Shown piece by piece: positions 6,189 to 17,466 of a stretch of DNA of 18,022 nucleotides; positions within the stretch are counted from its first letter, which is position 1, and each line of letters begins with the position of its first letter. Source of the stretch: Bordetella parapertussis (GTDB taxonomy: Bacteria > Pseudomonadota > Gammaproteobacteria > Burkholderiales > Burkholderiaceae_C); the NCBI GenBank assembly GCA_945878065.1, contig CAMDXA010000036.1, positions 1 to 18,022 on the forward strand, read 5' to 3'. The notes under the pieces are model-generated. The model saw only the letters and a list, made by a program, of their open reading frames with translations, ran no database searches and was not told where the DNA came from. The translations under genes were made by a program, and so were the position numbers.

Positions 6189-7723
6189 GATTGAGCGAGG
6201 TGCGCTTGCGCTTGGGTGGCGATAGCGGTTCGTTGTGGTTCGCTCATACGGTTTAGGTTTTTCAATTGCATCAGCATGCGCGGATTTTTTGCCAATGCAT
6301 CTGCGTGTCTGGACAAATAATCCCAATACAGGGTGGTGAACGGGCAAGCCGCTTCGCCAGTGGCCTCGGCAGGGTTGTATCGACAGCCTTTGCAATGGTT
6401 GCTCATGCGGTCGATGTACTTGCCGCTGGCGACATAGGGTTTGCTGGCCATGAGGCCGCCATCCGCGTATTGGCTCATGCCCAGAGTGTTGGGCAGTTCC
6501 ACCCATTCGACCGCGTCCACATAGACAGACAAATACCATGCGTGAACCTGCTTTGGGTGCACACCAAACAGCAGGGCATACAAACCAGTCACCATCAGCC
6601 GTTGAATATGGTGAGCATAGCCATGCATCAGCGTTTGGCCGATGGCGTCTCGTAGGCAAGCCATGTCGGTGTCCCCGCTCCAAAAAAAAGCAGGCAAATC
6701 TGCGTGGGCTTGCATGGCATTGCGTTCCATGTAGTCGGGCATTTGTGTCCAATAGATTCCCCGCACATACTCACGCCAACCCAACACTTGGCGCACAAAG
6801 CCTTCCACGGCCTCAAGCGGCGCATGACCCGTGCGAAAAGCATTTTCAGCCGCTGCCACCACTTCTCTGGGGTTGAGCAGTTTGAGGTTGAGCGCGCAAG
6901 ACACATGCGAGTGGTACAGCCAAACCTCGCCTTCCCACATGGCATCTTGGTATTGGCCGAACTGCGGTAACCGGTGTTGAATGAAATCTGCCAGAACATG
7001 CAATGCCTGGACGCGGGTGACAGGCCAGCCAAATTGCGTCAAGCTGCCCGGGTGATCGGCAAATCGCGTGTTCACCACATCCATCACCTGGCGTGTGATG
7101 GCATCGGGCTCAAAACGGGTGGGCGCGGGCAATTTGCCGGGCCCGGTTTTGCCAAAACTGCTGCGGTTGTCGGCATCAAAATTCCATTGACCGCCGATAG
7201 GCTGATCGCCCTCCATCAAGATGCCATGTTTGCGTCTGAGTTCGCGGTAGAAATATTCGAGCCGCAGGCTTTTGCGTCCGTCAGCATGTGCCTTGAATTC
7301 GCGAACTGTGCAGAGGAAATGGTCGTCATCCCGAATCTCCAATGCCAAGGCATGCTGTTCTGCAGTGGCGCGCAATTGACGCAACACACGCCAATCACCA
7401 GGCGCTGTCATCACCAGTTGGCGGGGTTGGTGCTGACCAATGGCTCGGTCAAGCTCGCCAGCCAAGCTGCCGGTGTTGCCCAGATCATCAATGTGGCTGT
7501 AGATGACAGGCCAATGTTTGTCGCGCAAGCCTTGCGCAAAATGCCGCATGGCACTCAAGAACAGCGTGGTTCTTTGTTTGGCAGAGGGCACATGGGTGGA
7601 CTCCTCATCGACCTCGGCCATCCAAATGGCGTCTTGGGCGGGGTCAAAGCCCGCCAATGCCGTCGATTGGTCGTTCAGTTGGTCACCCAACACCAGCACC
7701 AGATTTCTAGTCACAAGGTGCAT
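6185..7723 (-). CDS. Iron-sulfur bacterial cryptochrome/photolyase (FeS-BCP, PhrB-like)
   Basis: A 512-residue member of the cryptochrome/photolyase superfamily, the bacterial group that carries a [4Fe-4S] cluster. Agrobacterium PhrB of this group repairs (6-4) photoproducts with blue light using FAD and a lumazine antenna. The N-terminus (NLVLVLGDQLNDQSTAL) is the Rossmann-like antenna domain. The C-terminal helical domain contains WREYVRGIYW and the FAD-region motif YHSHVS. Four cysteines, at 356, 444, 447 and 460 (NHCKGCRYNP then AACPF), match the cluster ligands known for PhrB (350, 438, 441, 454) with a constant offset of six. The annotated ATG has no clear Shine-Dalgarno, and a GTG three codons later is an alternative start. 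It lies 24 bases downstream of trxB on the same strand, so co-transcription is likely. Repair activity versus a light-sensing role cannot be decided from sequence. Confidence 0.92.
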   Translation of the reverse strand: MHLVTRNLVLVLGDQLNDQSTALAGFDPAQDAIWMAEVDEESTHVPSAKQRTTLFLSAMRHFAQGLRDKHWPVIYSHIDDLGNTGSLAGELDRAIGQHQPRQLVMTAPGDWRVLRQLRATAEQHALALEIRDDDHFLCTVREFKAHADGRKSLRLEYFYRELRRKHGILMEGDQPIGGQWNFDADNRSSFGKTGPGKLPAPTRFEPDAITRQVMDVVNTRFADHPGSLTQFGWPVTRVQALHVLADFIQHRLPQFGQYQDAMWEGEVWLYHSHVSCALNLKLLNPREVVAAAENAFRTGHAPLEAVEGFVRQVLGWREYVRGIYWTQMPDYMERNAMQAHADLPAFFWSGDTDMACLRDAIGQTLMHGYAHHIQRLMVTGLYALLFGVHPKQVHAWYLSVYVDAVEWVELPNTLGMSQYADGGLMASKPYVASGKYIDRMSNHCKGCRYNPAEATGEAACPFTTLYWDYLSRHADALAKNPRMLMQLKNLNRMSEPQRTAIATQAQAHLAQS

Positions 7724-7747
7724 GGCTGTGTGATGTAGCAGGTCTGC

Positions 7748-11136
<3,389 letters not shown>

Positions 11137-11198
11137 TTCGCCGCTGCTGGCGCAGTGTGTCGATATCAACAAGCAAGCCATAAGTCTCAGGACCGTTC

Positions 11199-11891
11199 AT
11201 GAAGTTTTTTAATACGATCAGTGGTATGCGATCCCTACAAAAAGTTTTTACCAAGTCTGCGCTGCTGGCTTGCCTGTTTGGCTGCAGTGGCGCATTTGCC
11301 GACAGCGTGGACAGCCTGTCATTGTTTTTGAAATCAACGCGCAGCATGCGAGCCGATTTTGTGCAAACGGTGATTTCTCCTGCCAAAGAAAACCGTCTCG
11401 CTAAGAGCAAGACGTCATCGGGCAAGTTTGCCTTTGTGCGGCCATCGGTGTTTCGCTTTGATTACACCAAGCCATTCGTGCAAAACATCGTCGCTGACGG
11501 GCAGTATGTGTGGTTGTATGACGCAGATTTAAACCAGGTGACGCAACGCAACCAGTCGCAAGCCTTGGCCACCACACCGGCCTCGTTGATCGCCTCGGCC
11601 AACGACGTGACCAGTTTGCAAAAAGAATTTGTGTTGATCGCGCAACCCGATGCCGATGGCTTGCAATGGGTGGCTGCCACACCGCATTCAAGCGACAGCA
11701 GTTTGCAACGTGTGCGCATAGGCTTGCGGGTCAAAGGCGAAGTGGTTCAATTGGTGCAGCTTGATATTTTGGATGTGTTCGGCACCCGTTCGTTGATCAA
11801 ATTTGAACGAACCGATATCAACCCCAAGCAGTTGACACCGGCGCAATTCAATTTTGTGCCACCCAAGGGTGCGGATGTGATCAAACCTTGA
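11199..11891 (+). CDS. lolA: Outer-membrane lipoprotein carrier protein LolA
   Basis: A 230-residue periplasmic chaperone that accepts lipoproteins from the LolCDE transporter and delivers them to LolB at the outer membrane. A signal peptide is clear: basic start, hydrophobic SALLACLFGC, and probable cleavage after AFA (residue 34). The mature part begins DSVDSLSLFLKSTRSMRADF, the usual LolA opening, with SGKFAFVRPSVFRFDYTKP and QYVWLYDADLNQVT downstream. The ATG at 11199 has AGGA six bases upstream (11189-11192). The gene sits between ftsK and rarA, as in E. coli. The rarA Shine-Dalgarno (GAGG) overlaps the lolA stop, so the two are probably translationally coupled. Confidence 0.94.
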   Translation: MKFFNTISGMRSLQKVFTKSALLACLFGCSGAFADSVDSLSLFLKSTRSMRADFVQTVISPAKENRLAKSKTSSGKFAFVRPSVFRFDYTKPFVQNIVADGQYVWLYDADLNQVTQRNQSQALATTPASLIASANDVTSLQKEFVLIAQPDADGLQWVAATPHSSDSSLQRVRIGLRVKGEVVQLVQLDILDVFGTRSLIKFERTDINPKQLTPAQFNFVPPKGADVIKP

Positions 11892-11900
11892 GGTCATCTG

Positions 11901-13208
11901 GTGTCGCCACTTTCTGCGCCCAACCCCCATACACCGCTGGCTGAACGGTTGCGGCCACGAACACTGTCTGAAGTGGTCGGCCAACAGCATATTTTGGGCG
12001 AAGGCATGGCCTTGCGTGTGGCGTTTGAATCCGGGCAACCGCACAGTTGTTTGTTGTGGGGGCCGCCTGGAGTCGGCAAGACCACTATTGCGCGCTTGAT
12101 GGCAAGTGCGTTCGATGCCCAGTTTATTTCTATCAGTGCGGTGCTAGGCGGTGTGAAGGAAATCCGCGAAGCGGTGGAGATGGCGCAGGCCGCACGCGAT
12201 TCAATGGAGCACAAACGCACCATCGTGTTTGTCGACGAAGTGCACCGTTTCAACAAAAGCCAGCAGGATGCGTTTTTGCCGCATGTGGAGTCCGGTTTGT
12301 TCACCTTCATCGGCGCGACTACAGAGAACCCGTCATTTGAAGTGAACTCGGCGTTGTTGTCGCGTGCAGCGGTGTATGTGTTGCAGCCTTTGTCTGAAGT
12401 CGACCTAACGCAAATCATTGACAAAGCCCAGGCCATCAACGCCGTACCCGCACTTGAAGATTCGGCGCAAGCACGTTTGATCGCTTACGCTGACGGGGAC
12501 GCCCGGCGCTTGCTCAACACCTTGGAAACTTTGGCGGTGGCGGCGCAGCGTGAACAACTGTCGTTGCTGACGGATGCTTGGCTGATGAAAGTGCTTGGCG
12601 AACGTATGCGCCGTTACGACAAAGGTGGCGAGCAGTTTTACGACACCATCAGTGCGCTGCACAAATCAGTGCGCGGCTCTGACCCGGATGCGGCTTTGTA
12701 CTGGCTGGTGCGTATGCTCGACGGCGGCGCAGAACCCAAGTACATGGCACGGCGAATGATTCGCATGGCGGCAGAAGACATAGGCTTGGCAGACCCGCGT
12801 GCGTTGCGCTTGGCGCTGGATGCCGCCGAGGTGTACGAGCGCTTGGGTTCGCCCGAAGGTGAATTGGCCTTGGCTGAGTGTGTGGTGTATTTGGCGATTG
12901 CGCCCAAATCGAATGCTGTCTACAAGGCGTACAACAATGTGCGCAAACTCATCAAGTCAGACGGCACACGCCCGGTGCCCATGCATTTGCGCAATGCGCC
13001 GACACAGTTGATGAAAGACCTGGACTACGGCCGGGCCTACAGGTATGCGCATGACGAAGCCGATGCGTTTGCCGCCGGTGAAAACTATTGGCCAGATGGC
13101 ATGAAGCCGCCGGTGTTGTATGAACCTGTCGAGCGCGGTTTGGAAATAAAGATCGCTGAAAAAATGCGCTTGCTGCGTGACAAAAACGCGCAAGCCAAAA
13201 AAACTTAA
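11901..13208 (+). CDS. rarA: Replication-associated recombination AAA+ ATPase RarA (MgsA)
   Basis: A 435-residue clamp-loader-like AAA+ ATPase that acts at stalled replication forks, related to eukaryotic WRNIP1. Walker A GPPGVGKT is at residues 54-61, Walker B VFVDEVHRF with Asp112-Glu113, and sensor 1 GATTEN follows, then the RarA-specific SFEVNSALLSRA. The C-terminal half carries the tetramerisation region (PKSNAVYKAYNNV). The start is a GTG at 11901, nine bases after lolA, with GAGG at 11890-11893; no ATG lies near the homologous N-terminus (PLAERLRPRTLSEVVGQ). Length fits E. coli RarA (447). Its stop shares a TTAA with the stop of the opposing reductase gene, leaving no room for a separate terminator. 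serS, which follows rarA in E. coli, is absent here. Confidence 0.95.
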   Translation: MSPLSAPNPHTPLAERLRPRTLSEVVGQQHILGEGMALRVAFESGQPHSCLLWGPPGVGKTTIARLMASAFDAQFISISAVLGGVKEIREAVEMAQAARDSMEHKRTIVFVDEVHRFNKSQQDAFLPHVESGLFTFIGATTENPSFEVNSALLSRAAVYVLQPLSEVDLTQIIDKAQAINAVPALEDSAQARLIAYADGDARRLLNTLETLAVAAQREQLSLLTDAWLMKVLGERMRRYDKGGEQFYDTISALHKSVRGSDPDAALYWLVRMLDGGAEPKYMARRMIRMAAEDIGLADPRALRLALDAAEVYERLGSPEGELALAECVVYLAIAPKSNAVYKAYNNVRKLIKSDGTRPVPMHLRNAPTQLMKDLDYGRAYRYAHDEADAFAAGENYWPDGMKPPVLYEPVERGLEIKIAEKMRLLRDKNAQAKKT

Positions 13209-14236
13209 AGCTTGTCGGCTTCGCTGGTGAAAGAATCAGCAAAAAATTCTTCCGCAGGCAAACCGTGCTTCAGGTAATCACGCTGCGCGGATTCAATCAC
13301 CACCGGTGCGCCGCAGGCATACACCTGATGCGCCGATAAGTCGGGCAGGTCTTGCAGCACCGCAGCATGCACATAACCGGTTCTGCCGCTCCAGTGATCT
13401 TCAGGCAAGGCGTCTGACACCACGGGGATATATTGCAGATTTGGCATAAGCGCCAATTGCGTCATCACCCAATCGTCCATATACAAATCTGCAGGACGAC
13501 GCCCGCCCCAATACAAACGTGCGGGGCGTTGAATGTTTTTATGCTGCATGTGTTCCAGCAATGCTTTGATGGGTGCAAAGCCGGTGCCCGAGGCCAGCAA
13601 CACCATGGGCTTGTCGCTGTCTTCGCGCAAATAAAAACTGCCGAACGGTGCTTCAATACGTTGTATTTCTTTTTCTTTCATCGCGCCAAACACATGGTCG
13701 GTGAATTTGCCACCTGGCATATGTCGAATGTGCAAATCAATAATGGGTGCACCAGCTGCCAAGGTGTGCGGTGCATTCGCGATGGAGTAAGCGCGGCGTG
13801 AGCCGTCGCGCAGTAAAAACTCCACATACTGACCAGCGTGAAATTGCACGTTTTCTGTGGACGGCAATTGCAGCGTGATGCGCATCACATCAGCCGACAT
13901 TTTTTCAAGCGAGGAAATGCGCACCGGCATTTTGCGGATGGGAAACGCATCAGCACGGGTGACTTGTCTGGATTCAAGCACGACATCACTCAGAGCAGTG
14001 GCACGGCAAGTCAGTACCATGCCTTTGGCAAGCTCATCATCAGTCAAGGCCTTGCTTTGGTAAGCGCTCATCTGGATCTCGCCTGAGACTTTCAGGCATT
14101 TGCAGGAACCGCATGCGCCGTCTTTGCAGCCGTAAGGCAGACCGACACCTTGGCGCACGCCAGCGGCCAGTATCGTTTCGTCTTTGTCCACGCTGAACGA
14201 GCGGCCACTGGGCTGTACCGACACTTGAAACGACAT
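13205..14236 (-). CDS. 2Fe-2S ferredoxin/FAD/NAD(P) reductase (CDP-6-deoxy-delta-3,4-glucoseen reductase-like)
   Basis: A 343-residue three-part electron-transfer protein. An N-terminal plant-type ferredoxin domain has cluster cysteines 37, 42, 45 and 77 (YGCKDGACGSCKC). An FAD domain follows with RRAYSIAN at 147-154, then an NAD(P) domain with GTGFAP at 217-222 and a YACGAP motif near the end. This is the layout of CDP-6-deoxy-delta-3,4-glucoseen reductase (AscD) and of oxygenase reductases such as phenol hydroxylase or BenC. Betaproteobacterial copies often carry the glucoseen name, but there are no deoxysugar genes here, so the physiological partner is unknown. The ATG at 14236 has AAGGA about eight bases upstream. 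It overlaps the rarA stop at one end and abuts the divergent epimerase-like gene at the other. Confidence 0.88.
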   Translation of the reverse strand: MSFQVSVQPSGRSFSVDKDETILAAGVRQGVGLPYGCKDGACGSCKCLKVSGEIQMSAYQSKALTDDELAKGMVLTCRATALSDVVLESRQVTRADAFPIRKMPVRISSLEKMSADVMRITLQLPSTENVQFHAGQYVEFLLRDGSRRAYSIANAPHTLAAGAPIIDLHIRHMPGGKFTDHVFGAMKEKEIQRIEAPFGSFYLREDSDKPMVLLASGTGFAPIKALLEHMQHKNIQRPARLYWGGRRPADLYMDDWVMTQLALMPNLQYIPVVSDALPEDHWSGRTGYVHAAVLQDLPDLSAHQVYACGAPVVIESAQRDYLKHGLPAEEFFADSFTSEADKL

Positions 14237-15206
14237 GCTTGTTATCCTTGGATTTTTTAAAACAACGAAAGACTGGATTTTGCCCTCAAACCAAAACCCT
14301 CTCGGCGCACTACCGTCCCGCTTCAGACGACCGCGCGTGTTGATCGTCGGTTGCGGCGATGTCGGCTTGCGCGCAGCAGTCTTATTGAAAAATGGCAGCC
14401 GGGTGTACGCCTTGACCAGCAGCGCGTCGCGAGTCAGCGAATTACATCAGCAAGGTATCACTGCAATAAAGGGAAATCTGGACGAACCGGCCACCTTGCG
14501 AAGACTTGCAGGTGTGGCCACCCATTTGATTCACATGGCACCGCCGCCCTTGCAAGGTCATAGCGATCCGCGCACCCGCGCGTTGGTGCAGGCGCTGCAA
14601 TTTCGCTCATCACCGCAGACGGTGGTGTACGGTTCCACCAGTGGCGTGTACGGCGACTGCGCTGGCGCGTGGATAGATGAAACACAGTTGCTCAGCCCGC
14701 AAACCGACCGCGCTCAACGTCGCGTCGATGCTGAAGCTTGGTTGAACGCTTGGGGCTCGCGCGGTTTACCGCGCATCCACGTTTTGCGTATTCCCGGCAT
14801 TTATGCGCTCGACCGCGAAGGTGGCACACCGCGCGAACGTTTACAGCGCAGTACACCGGTGCTGCAAGCTTCGGATGATGTTTACACCAACCATATTCAC
14901 GCAGACGACTTGGCGCGTGCGACCGTGCTTGCGCTGTGGCGCGGCAAAACTTTGCGGTCTTTGCATGTCAGTGATGACAGCGACATGATGATGGGCGACT
15001 ACATGGACTGGGCAGCAGACCTGTGGCAGTTGCCGCGCCCGCCGCGCATCAGCAGAGCACAAGCGCAGACCGCATTGCCTGCGATGACCTTGAGTTTCAT
15101 GAATGAATCCAGGCGCATGCAAAACCATCGCTTGAAAACCGAGTTGCGCATGAAACTGCGCTACCCCACCGTGCGCGAAGGCTTGCAGGGCAAGCCGGTG
15201 TTTTAA
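14235..15206 (+). CDS. NAD(P)-binding epimerase-like protein (extended SDR, YeeZ-like)
   Basis: A protein of up to 323 residues with a Rossmann nucleotide-binding start, RVLIVGCGDVGLRAA (GxGxxG at 39-44), and the extended-SDR stretch YGSTSGVYGD at 132-141, followed by a HADDLARA motif typical of sugar epimerases. It resembles the uncharacterised E. coli YeeZ; no substrate can be inferred. The start is uncertain. The ATG at 14235 has no Shine-Dalgarno and overlaps the reductase start; a TTG at 14280 (15 codons later, preceded by GAAAGA) would give about 308 residues. The first 29 residues do not look like part of the fold, which favours the shorter form. The stop overlaps that of the opposing flavin oxidoreductase gene. 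Confidence 0.82.
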   Translation: MLVILGFFKTTKDWILPSNQNPLGALPSRFRRPRVLIVGCGDVGLRAAVLLKNGSRVYALTSSASRVSELHQQGITAIKGNLDEPATLRRLAGVATHLIHMAPPPLQGHSDPRTRALVQALQFRSSPQTVVYGSTSGVYGDCAGAWIDETQLLSPQTDRAQRRVDAEAWLNAWGSRGLPRIHVLRIPGIYALDREGGTPRERLQRSTPVLQASDDVYTNHIHADDLARATVLALWRGKTLRSLHVSDDSDMMMGDYMDWAADLWQLPRPPRISRAQAQTALPAMTLSFMNESRRMQNHRLKTELRMKLRYPTVREGLQGKPVF

Positions 15207-16327
15207 CGCATGCCGATTTTCGCGTCGCCGAATATGCCTGCGGCTTCTCGCGGCAGGCTGCGCCAGTATTGCTGCGTTGCCTGCACCTGACCACCGAGTG
15301 CAGCGGCGGCTTCCCAGCCCCAGCGCGGTTTGTACAAAAAGCTGCGGCCCAGAGCCACCATGTCTGCGTCTCCGGCTTGCAACACTTCTTCAGCGTGTTT
15401 AGGTTCGGTGATCAAACCGACGGCAATGGTGGGCAAACCGGTCTGCTGCTTGATATGTTTGGCGAAATGCACCTGATAGCCCGGGCCGATGCTGATTTTT
15501 TGCTGCGGTGAAATGCCGCCGGAAGACACATGCACAAAGTCGGCACCGGCTTGCTTTAACAGTTTCGTGAAGTCAGTGGTTTGCTCCAAGTCCCAGCCGC
15601 CTTCTATCCAATCGCTGGCCGACAAACGCATGCCCAACACGCCGTGAAACACTTTGCGAACCGCGCTGAACACTTGCAGCGGGAAACGCGCCCGGTTGGC
15701 GAAATTGCCGCCGTAGTTGTCATTGCGCTGGTTGGCGATGGGTGACAAAAACTCGTGCAACAAATAGCCATGCGCACCGTGCAGTTCAAGCATTTCCAAG
15801 CCCATGGCGTCGGCGCGTTGGGCGGCTTTGACAAAGGCTTGTTCGATGGCTTGCAAACCGGCTGCATCAATTTCATGCGGAGGTTCTTCATCGGGCAACA
15901 GGTTGATGGGTGAAGGCGCCACCGTTTCCCAGCCGCCATGGCTTTTGTCGATCAACATGCCACCGTGCCAAGGCTGTGCGCTTGAGCCCTTGCGGCCAGA
16001 ATGCGCGATTTGTAAGCACACAGGCACGGGCGGCGCAATTTTGCGTGCTCTGGCCAAAGTGTCTGCCAATGCGTTGGCTGTTGCGTCGTCCCAAATGCCC
16101 AGGCAGTTGGGCGTGATGCGGCCTTGCGCCGTGACGGCAGTGGCCTCAATCATGAACACACCGGCGCCGCTGTTGAGCAGATTCGCCCAATGCATCAAAT
16201 GCCAGTCATTGGCCTTGCCATCCAGGTGGCAGGCGTATTGGCACATGGGGGCGACCACGATGCGGTTGGGCAGCGTTAATGGGCCGCGCGGTGAATTGAG
16301 TGTGATGGGGGAAAAGAGCAGGCTCAT
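15203..16327 (-). CDS. NADH:flavin oxidoreductase, Old Yellow Enzyme (YqjM-type)
   Basis: A 374-residue FMN-dependent TIM-barrel ene-reductase that reduces activated C=C bonds with NAD(P)H. It belongs to the thermophilic-like YqjM class: APMCQYAC places the flavin-tuning Cys29 and Tyr31 as in YqjM (Cys26, Tyr28). LQIAHSGRKG is at 105-114, and ELHGAHGYLLHEFLSP gives the substrate-binding His183 and His186. ALGRSFLYKPRW near the end is the FMN phosphate-binding and C-terminal region. Physiological substrate is unknown; stress or xenobiotic reduction is usual for the family. The ATG at 16327 has only a weak ribosome-binding site. The gene starts 69 bases after the tRNA-Leu terminator, so it should have its own promoter, although I see no convincing one. 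Confidence 0.93.
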   Translation of the reverse strand: MSLLFSPITLNSPRGPLTLPNRIVVAPMCQYACHLDGKANDWHLMHWANLLNSGAGVFMIEATAVTAQGRITPNCLGIWDDATANALADTLARARKIAPPVPVCLQIAHSGRKGSSAQPWHGGMLIDKSHGGWETVAPSPINLLPDEEPPHEIDAAGLQAIEQAFVKAAQRADAMGLEMLELHGAHGYLLHEFLSPIANQRNDNYGGNFANRARFPLQVFSAVRKVFHGVLGMRLSASDWIEGGWDLEQTTDFTKLLKQAGADFVHVSSGGISPQQKISIGPGYQVHFAKHIKQQTGLPTIAVGLITEPKHAEEVLQAGDADMVALGRSFLYKPRWGWEAAAALGGQVQATQQYWRSLPREAAGIFGDAKIGMR

Positions 16328-16396
16328 GGTCTTATGTTGTCAGTCAAAAAACACCATCTTAAGACCGGATCAAGAACCTTCGGGAAAGGCAGTTGC

Positions 16397-16429
16397 AAAA
16401 AAAACGACCCTTGTGGGGTCGTGTTTTTT
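16397..16429 (-). terminator. Rho-independent terminator of tRNA-Leu
   Basis: Perfect seven-base stem ACGACCC (16404-16410) and GGGTCGT (16416-16422) with a five-base loop. It is flanked on the plus strand by A on the left and T on the right, so on the minus strand it ends in a run of eight U. It begins about 12 bases after the tRNA CCA end. The T run on the plus strand would also let it work in that direction. Confidence 0.88.
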
Positions 16430-16440
16430 AAGCCATCAGC

Positions 16441-16528
16441 TGGTGCCGGAGGCCGGAATCGAACCGGCACGGTGTTTTGCACCGGCAGATTTTGAATCTG
16501 CTGCGTCTACCAATTTCGCCACTCCGGC
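16441..16528 (-). tRNA. tRNA-Leu (anticodon CAA)
   Basis: An 88-base class II tRNA on the minus strand with encoded CCA. The acceptor stem GCCGGAG/CTCCGGC is fully paired and the D-loop contains TTGGTAGACGC. The anticodon arm is GCAGA-TTCAAAA-TCTGC, giving anticodon CAA for UUG codons. The long variable arm CGGTG-CAAAA-CACCG is diagnostic of Leu/Ser/Tyr types. The T arm GCCGG-TTCGATT-CCGGC is intact. It is the only RNA gene I find in the window. Confidence 0.97.
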
Positions 16529-16544
16529 TAAAGAAGGGACTCGA

Positions 16545-16550
16545 ATTATG
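16545..16550 (-). promoter_or_regulatory. Possible -10 box for tRNA-Leu
   Basis: CATAAT on the minus strand lies 16 bases before the tRNA 5' end, a suitable place for a -10 element. No good -35 hexamer is visible at 16-18 bases spacing. Any -35 would lie inside the first codons of the divergent cysM. Confidence 0.3.
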
Positions 16551-16563
16551 GCACAGTGTGGGT

Positions 16564-17466
16564 ATGAACTATCCCAGTATTGAAGCTGCCATTGGCAACA
16601 CACCCATCGCCCGACTACAGCGTATTGGCGCCACCGACAACCAAGCGCGCGGCAATGTGCTGCTTGGCAAATTAGAAGGCAACAACCCTGCGGGTTCGGT
16701 CAAAGACCGGCCTGCGCTCTCCATGATTCAGCGCGCAGAAGAACGCGGCGATATTCGTCCCGGTGATACGTTGATTGAGGCCACCTCGGGCAACACCGGC
16801 ATTGCCTTGGCCATGGCCGCTGCCATCAAAGGCTATCGCATGGTGTTGATCATGCCCGAGGACTTGTCGATCGAGCGTGCGCAAACCATGAAAGCCTTTG
16901 GCGCTGAACTCATCCTCACATCCAAAACCACCGGCATGGAAGGTGCACGCGATCTGGCGGACCGCATGCAAGCCGAGGGCAAAGGAAGGGTGTTGGACCA
17001 ATTTGCCAATACAGACAATCCGCGCATTCACTATGAAACCACCGGCCCTGAAATCTGGCAGCAAACGGATGGGCGTATCACGCATTTCGTCAGCGCCATG
17101 GGCACCACCGGCACCATCACCGGTGTGTCGCGTTATCTCAAAGAAAAAAATCCCAAGGTCAAAATCATCGGCGCGCAACCTAGCGAAGGCTCGCGCATTC
17201 CGGGTATTCGCAAATGGTCGCCTGCATATCTCCCCAAAATTTACGACGCCACGCATGTGGATGAACTCGTGTACGTGAGCCAAACCGATGCTGAAGACAT
17301 GTGCAGACGCATGGCGCGCGAAGAAGGCATTTTTGCGGGCATATCGGCAGCGGGTGCGTGTTGGGTGGCATTGCAAATCGCGCAACAGGTGCGTGACGCG
17401 ACCATTGTGTTCATCGTGTGTGACCGCGGTGACCGCTATTTGTCTACCGGAGTGTTCCCCGCATGA
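16564..17466 (+). CDS. cysM: Cysteine synthase B (O-acetylserine sulfhydrylase B)
   Basis: A 300-residue PLP enzyme making cysteine from O-acetylserine and sulfide, or S-sulfocysteine from thiosulfate as in E. coli CysM. The PLP lysine is Lys47 in NNPAGSVKDRPA; the substrate loop TSGNTG is at 74-79 and the phosphate-binding GTTGT at 180-184. The KLEGNNPAGSVKDR context, MPEDLSIERAQTM and length close to E. coli CysM (303) favour CysM over CysK. The ATG at 16564 is chosen because MNYPSIEAAIGNTPIARL is the homologous start; the frame upstream only runs through the tRNA gene. Its Shine-Dalgarno is poor. Only 35 bases separate it from the divergent tRNA-Leu. It overlaps the next gene by four bases. 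Confidence 0.95.
   Translation: MNYPSIEAAIGNTPIARLQRIGATDNQARGNVLLGKLEGNNPAGSVKDRPALSMIQRAEERGDIRPGDTLIEATSGNTGIALAMAAAIKGYRMVLIMPEDLSIERAQTMKAFGAELILTSKTTGMEGARDLADRMQAEGKGRVLDQFANTDNPRIHYETTGPEIWQQTDGRITHFVSAMGTTGTITGVSRYLKEKNPKVKIIGAQPSEGSRIPGIRKWSPAYLPKIYDATHVDELVYVSQTDAEDMCRRMAREEGIFAGISAAGACWVALQIAQQVRDATIVFIVCDRGDRYLSTGVFPA

Noticed and set aside
6974..7738. A 254-codon plus-strand open frame
   Set aside because: It is antisense to the photolyase-like gene, whose motifs are intact along the whole length; its translation has no family features.
11262..11287. Lipobox-like LFGC in the LolA signal peptide
   Set aside because: LolA is a soluble periplasmic carrier, phenylalanine is not accepted at that lipobox position, and a signal peptidase I site (AFA) follows.
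16441..16528. tRNA-Leu as an attachment site for an integrated element
   Set aside because: No integrase gene is nearby, I see no repeated tRNA 3' end in the window, and both flanks are ordinary chromosomal genes.
15804..16583. A 259-codon plus-strand open frame across the Old Yellow Enzyme, terminator and tRNA
   Set aside because: It runs through a terminator hairpin and a tRNA gene, so it cannot be a normal coding sequence.
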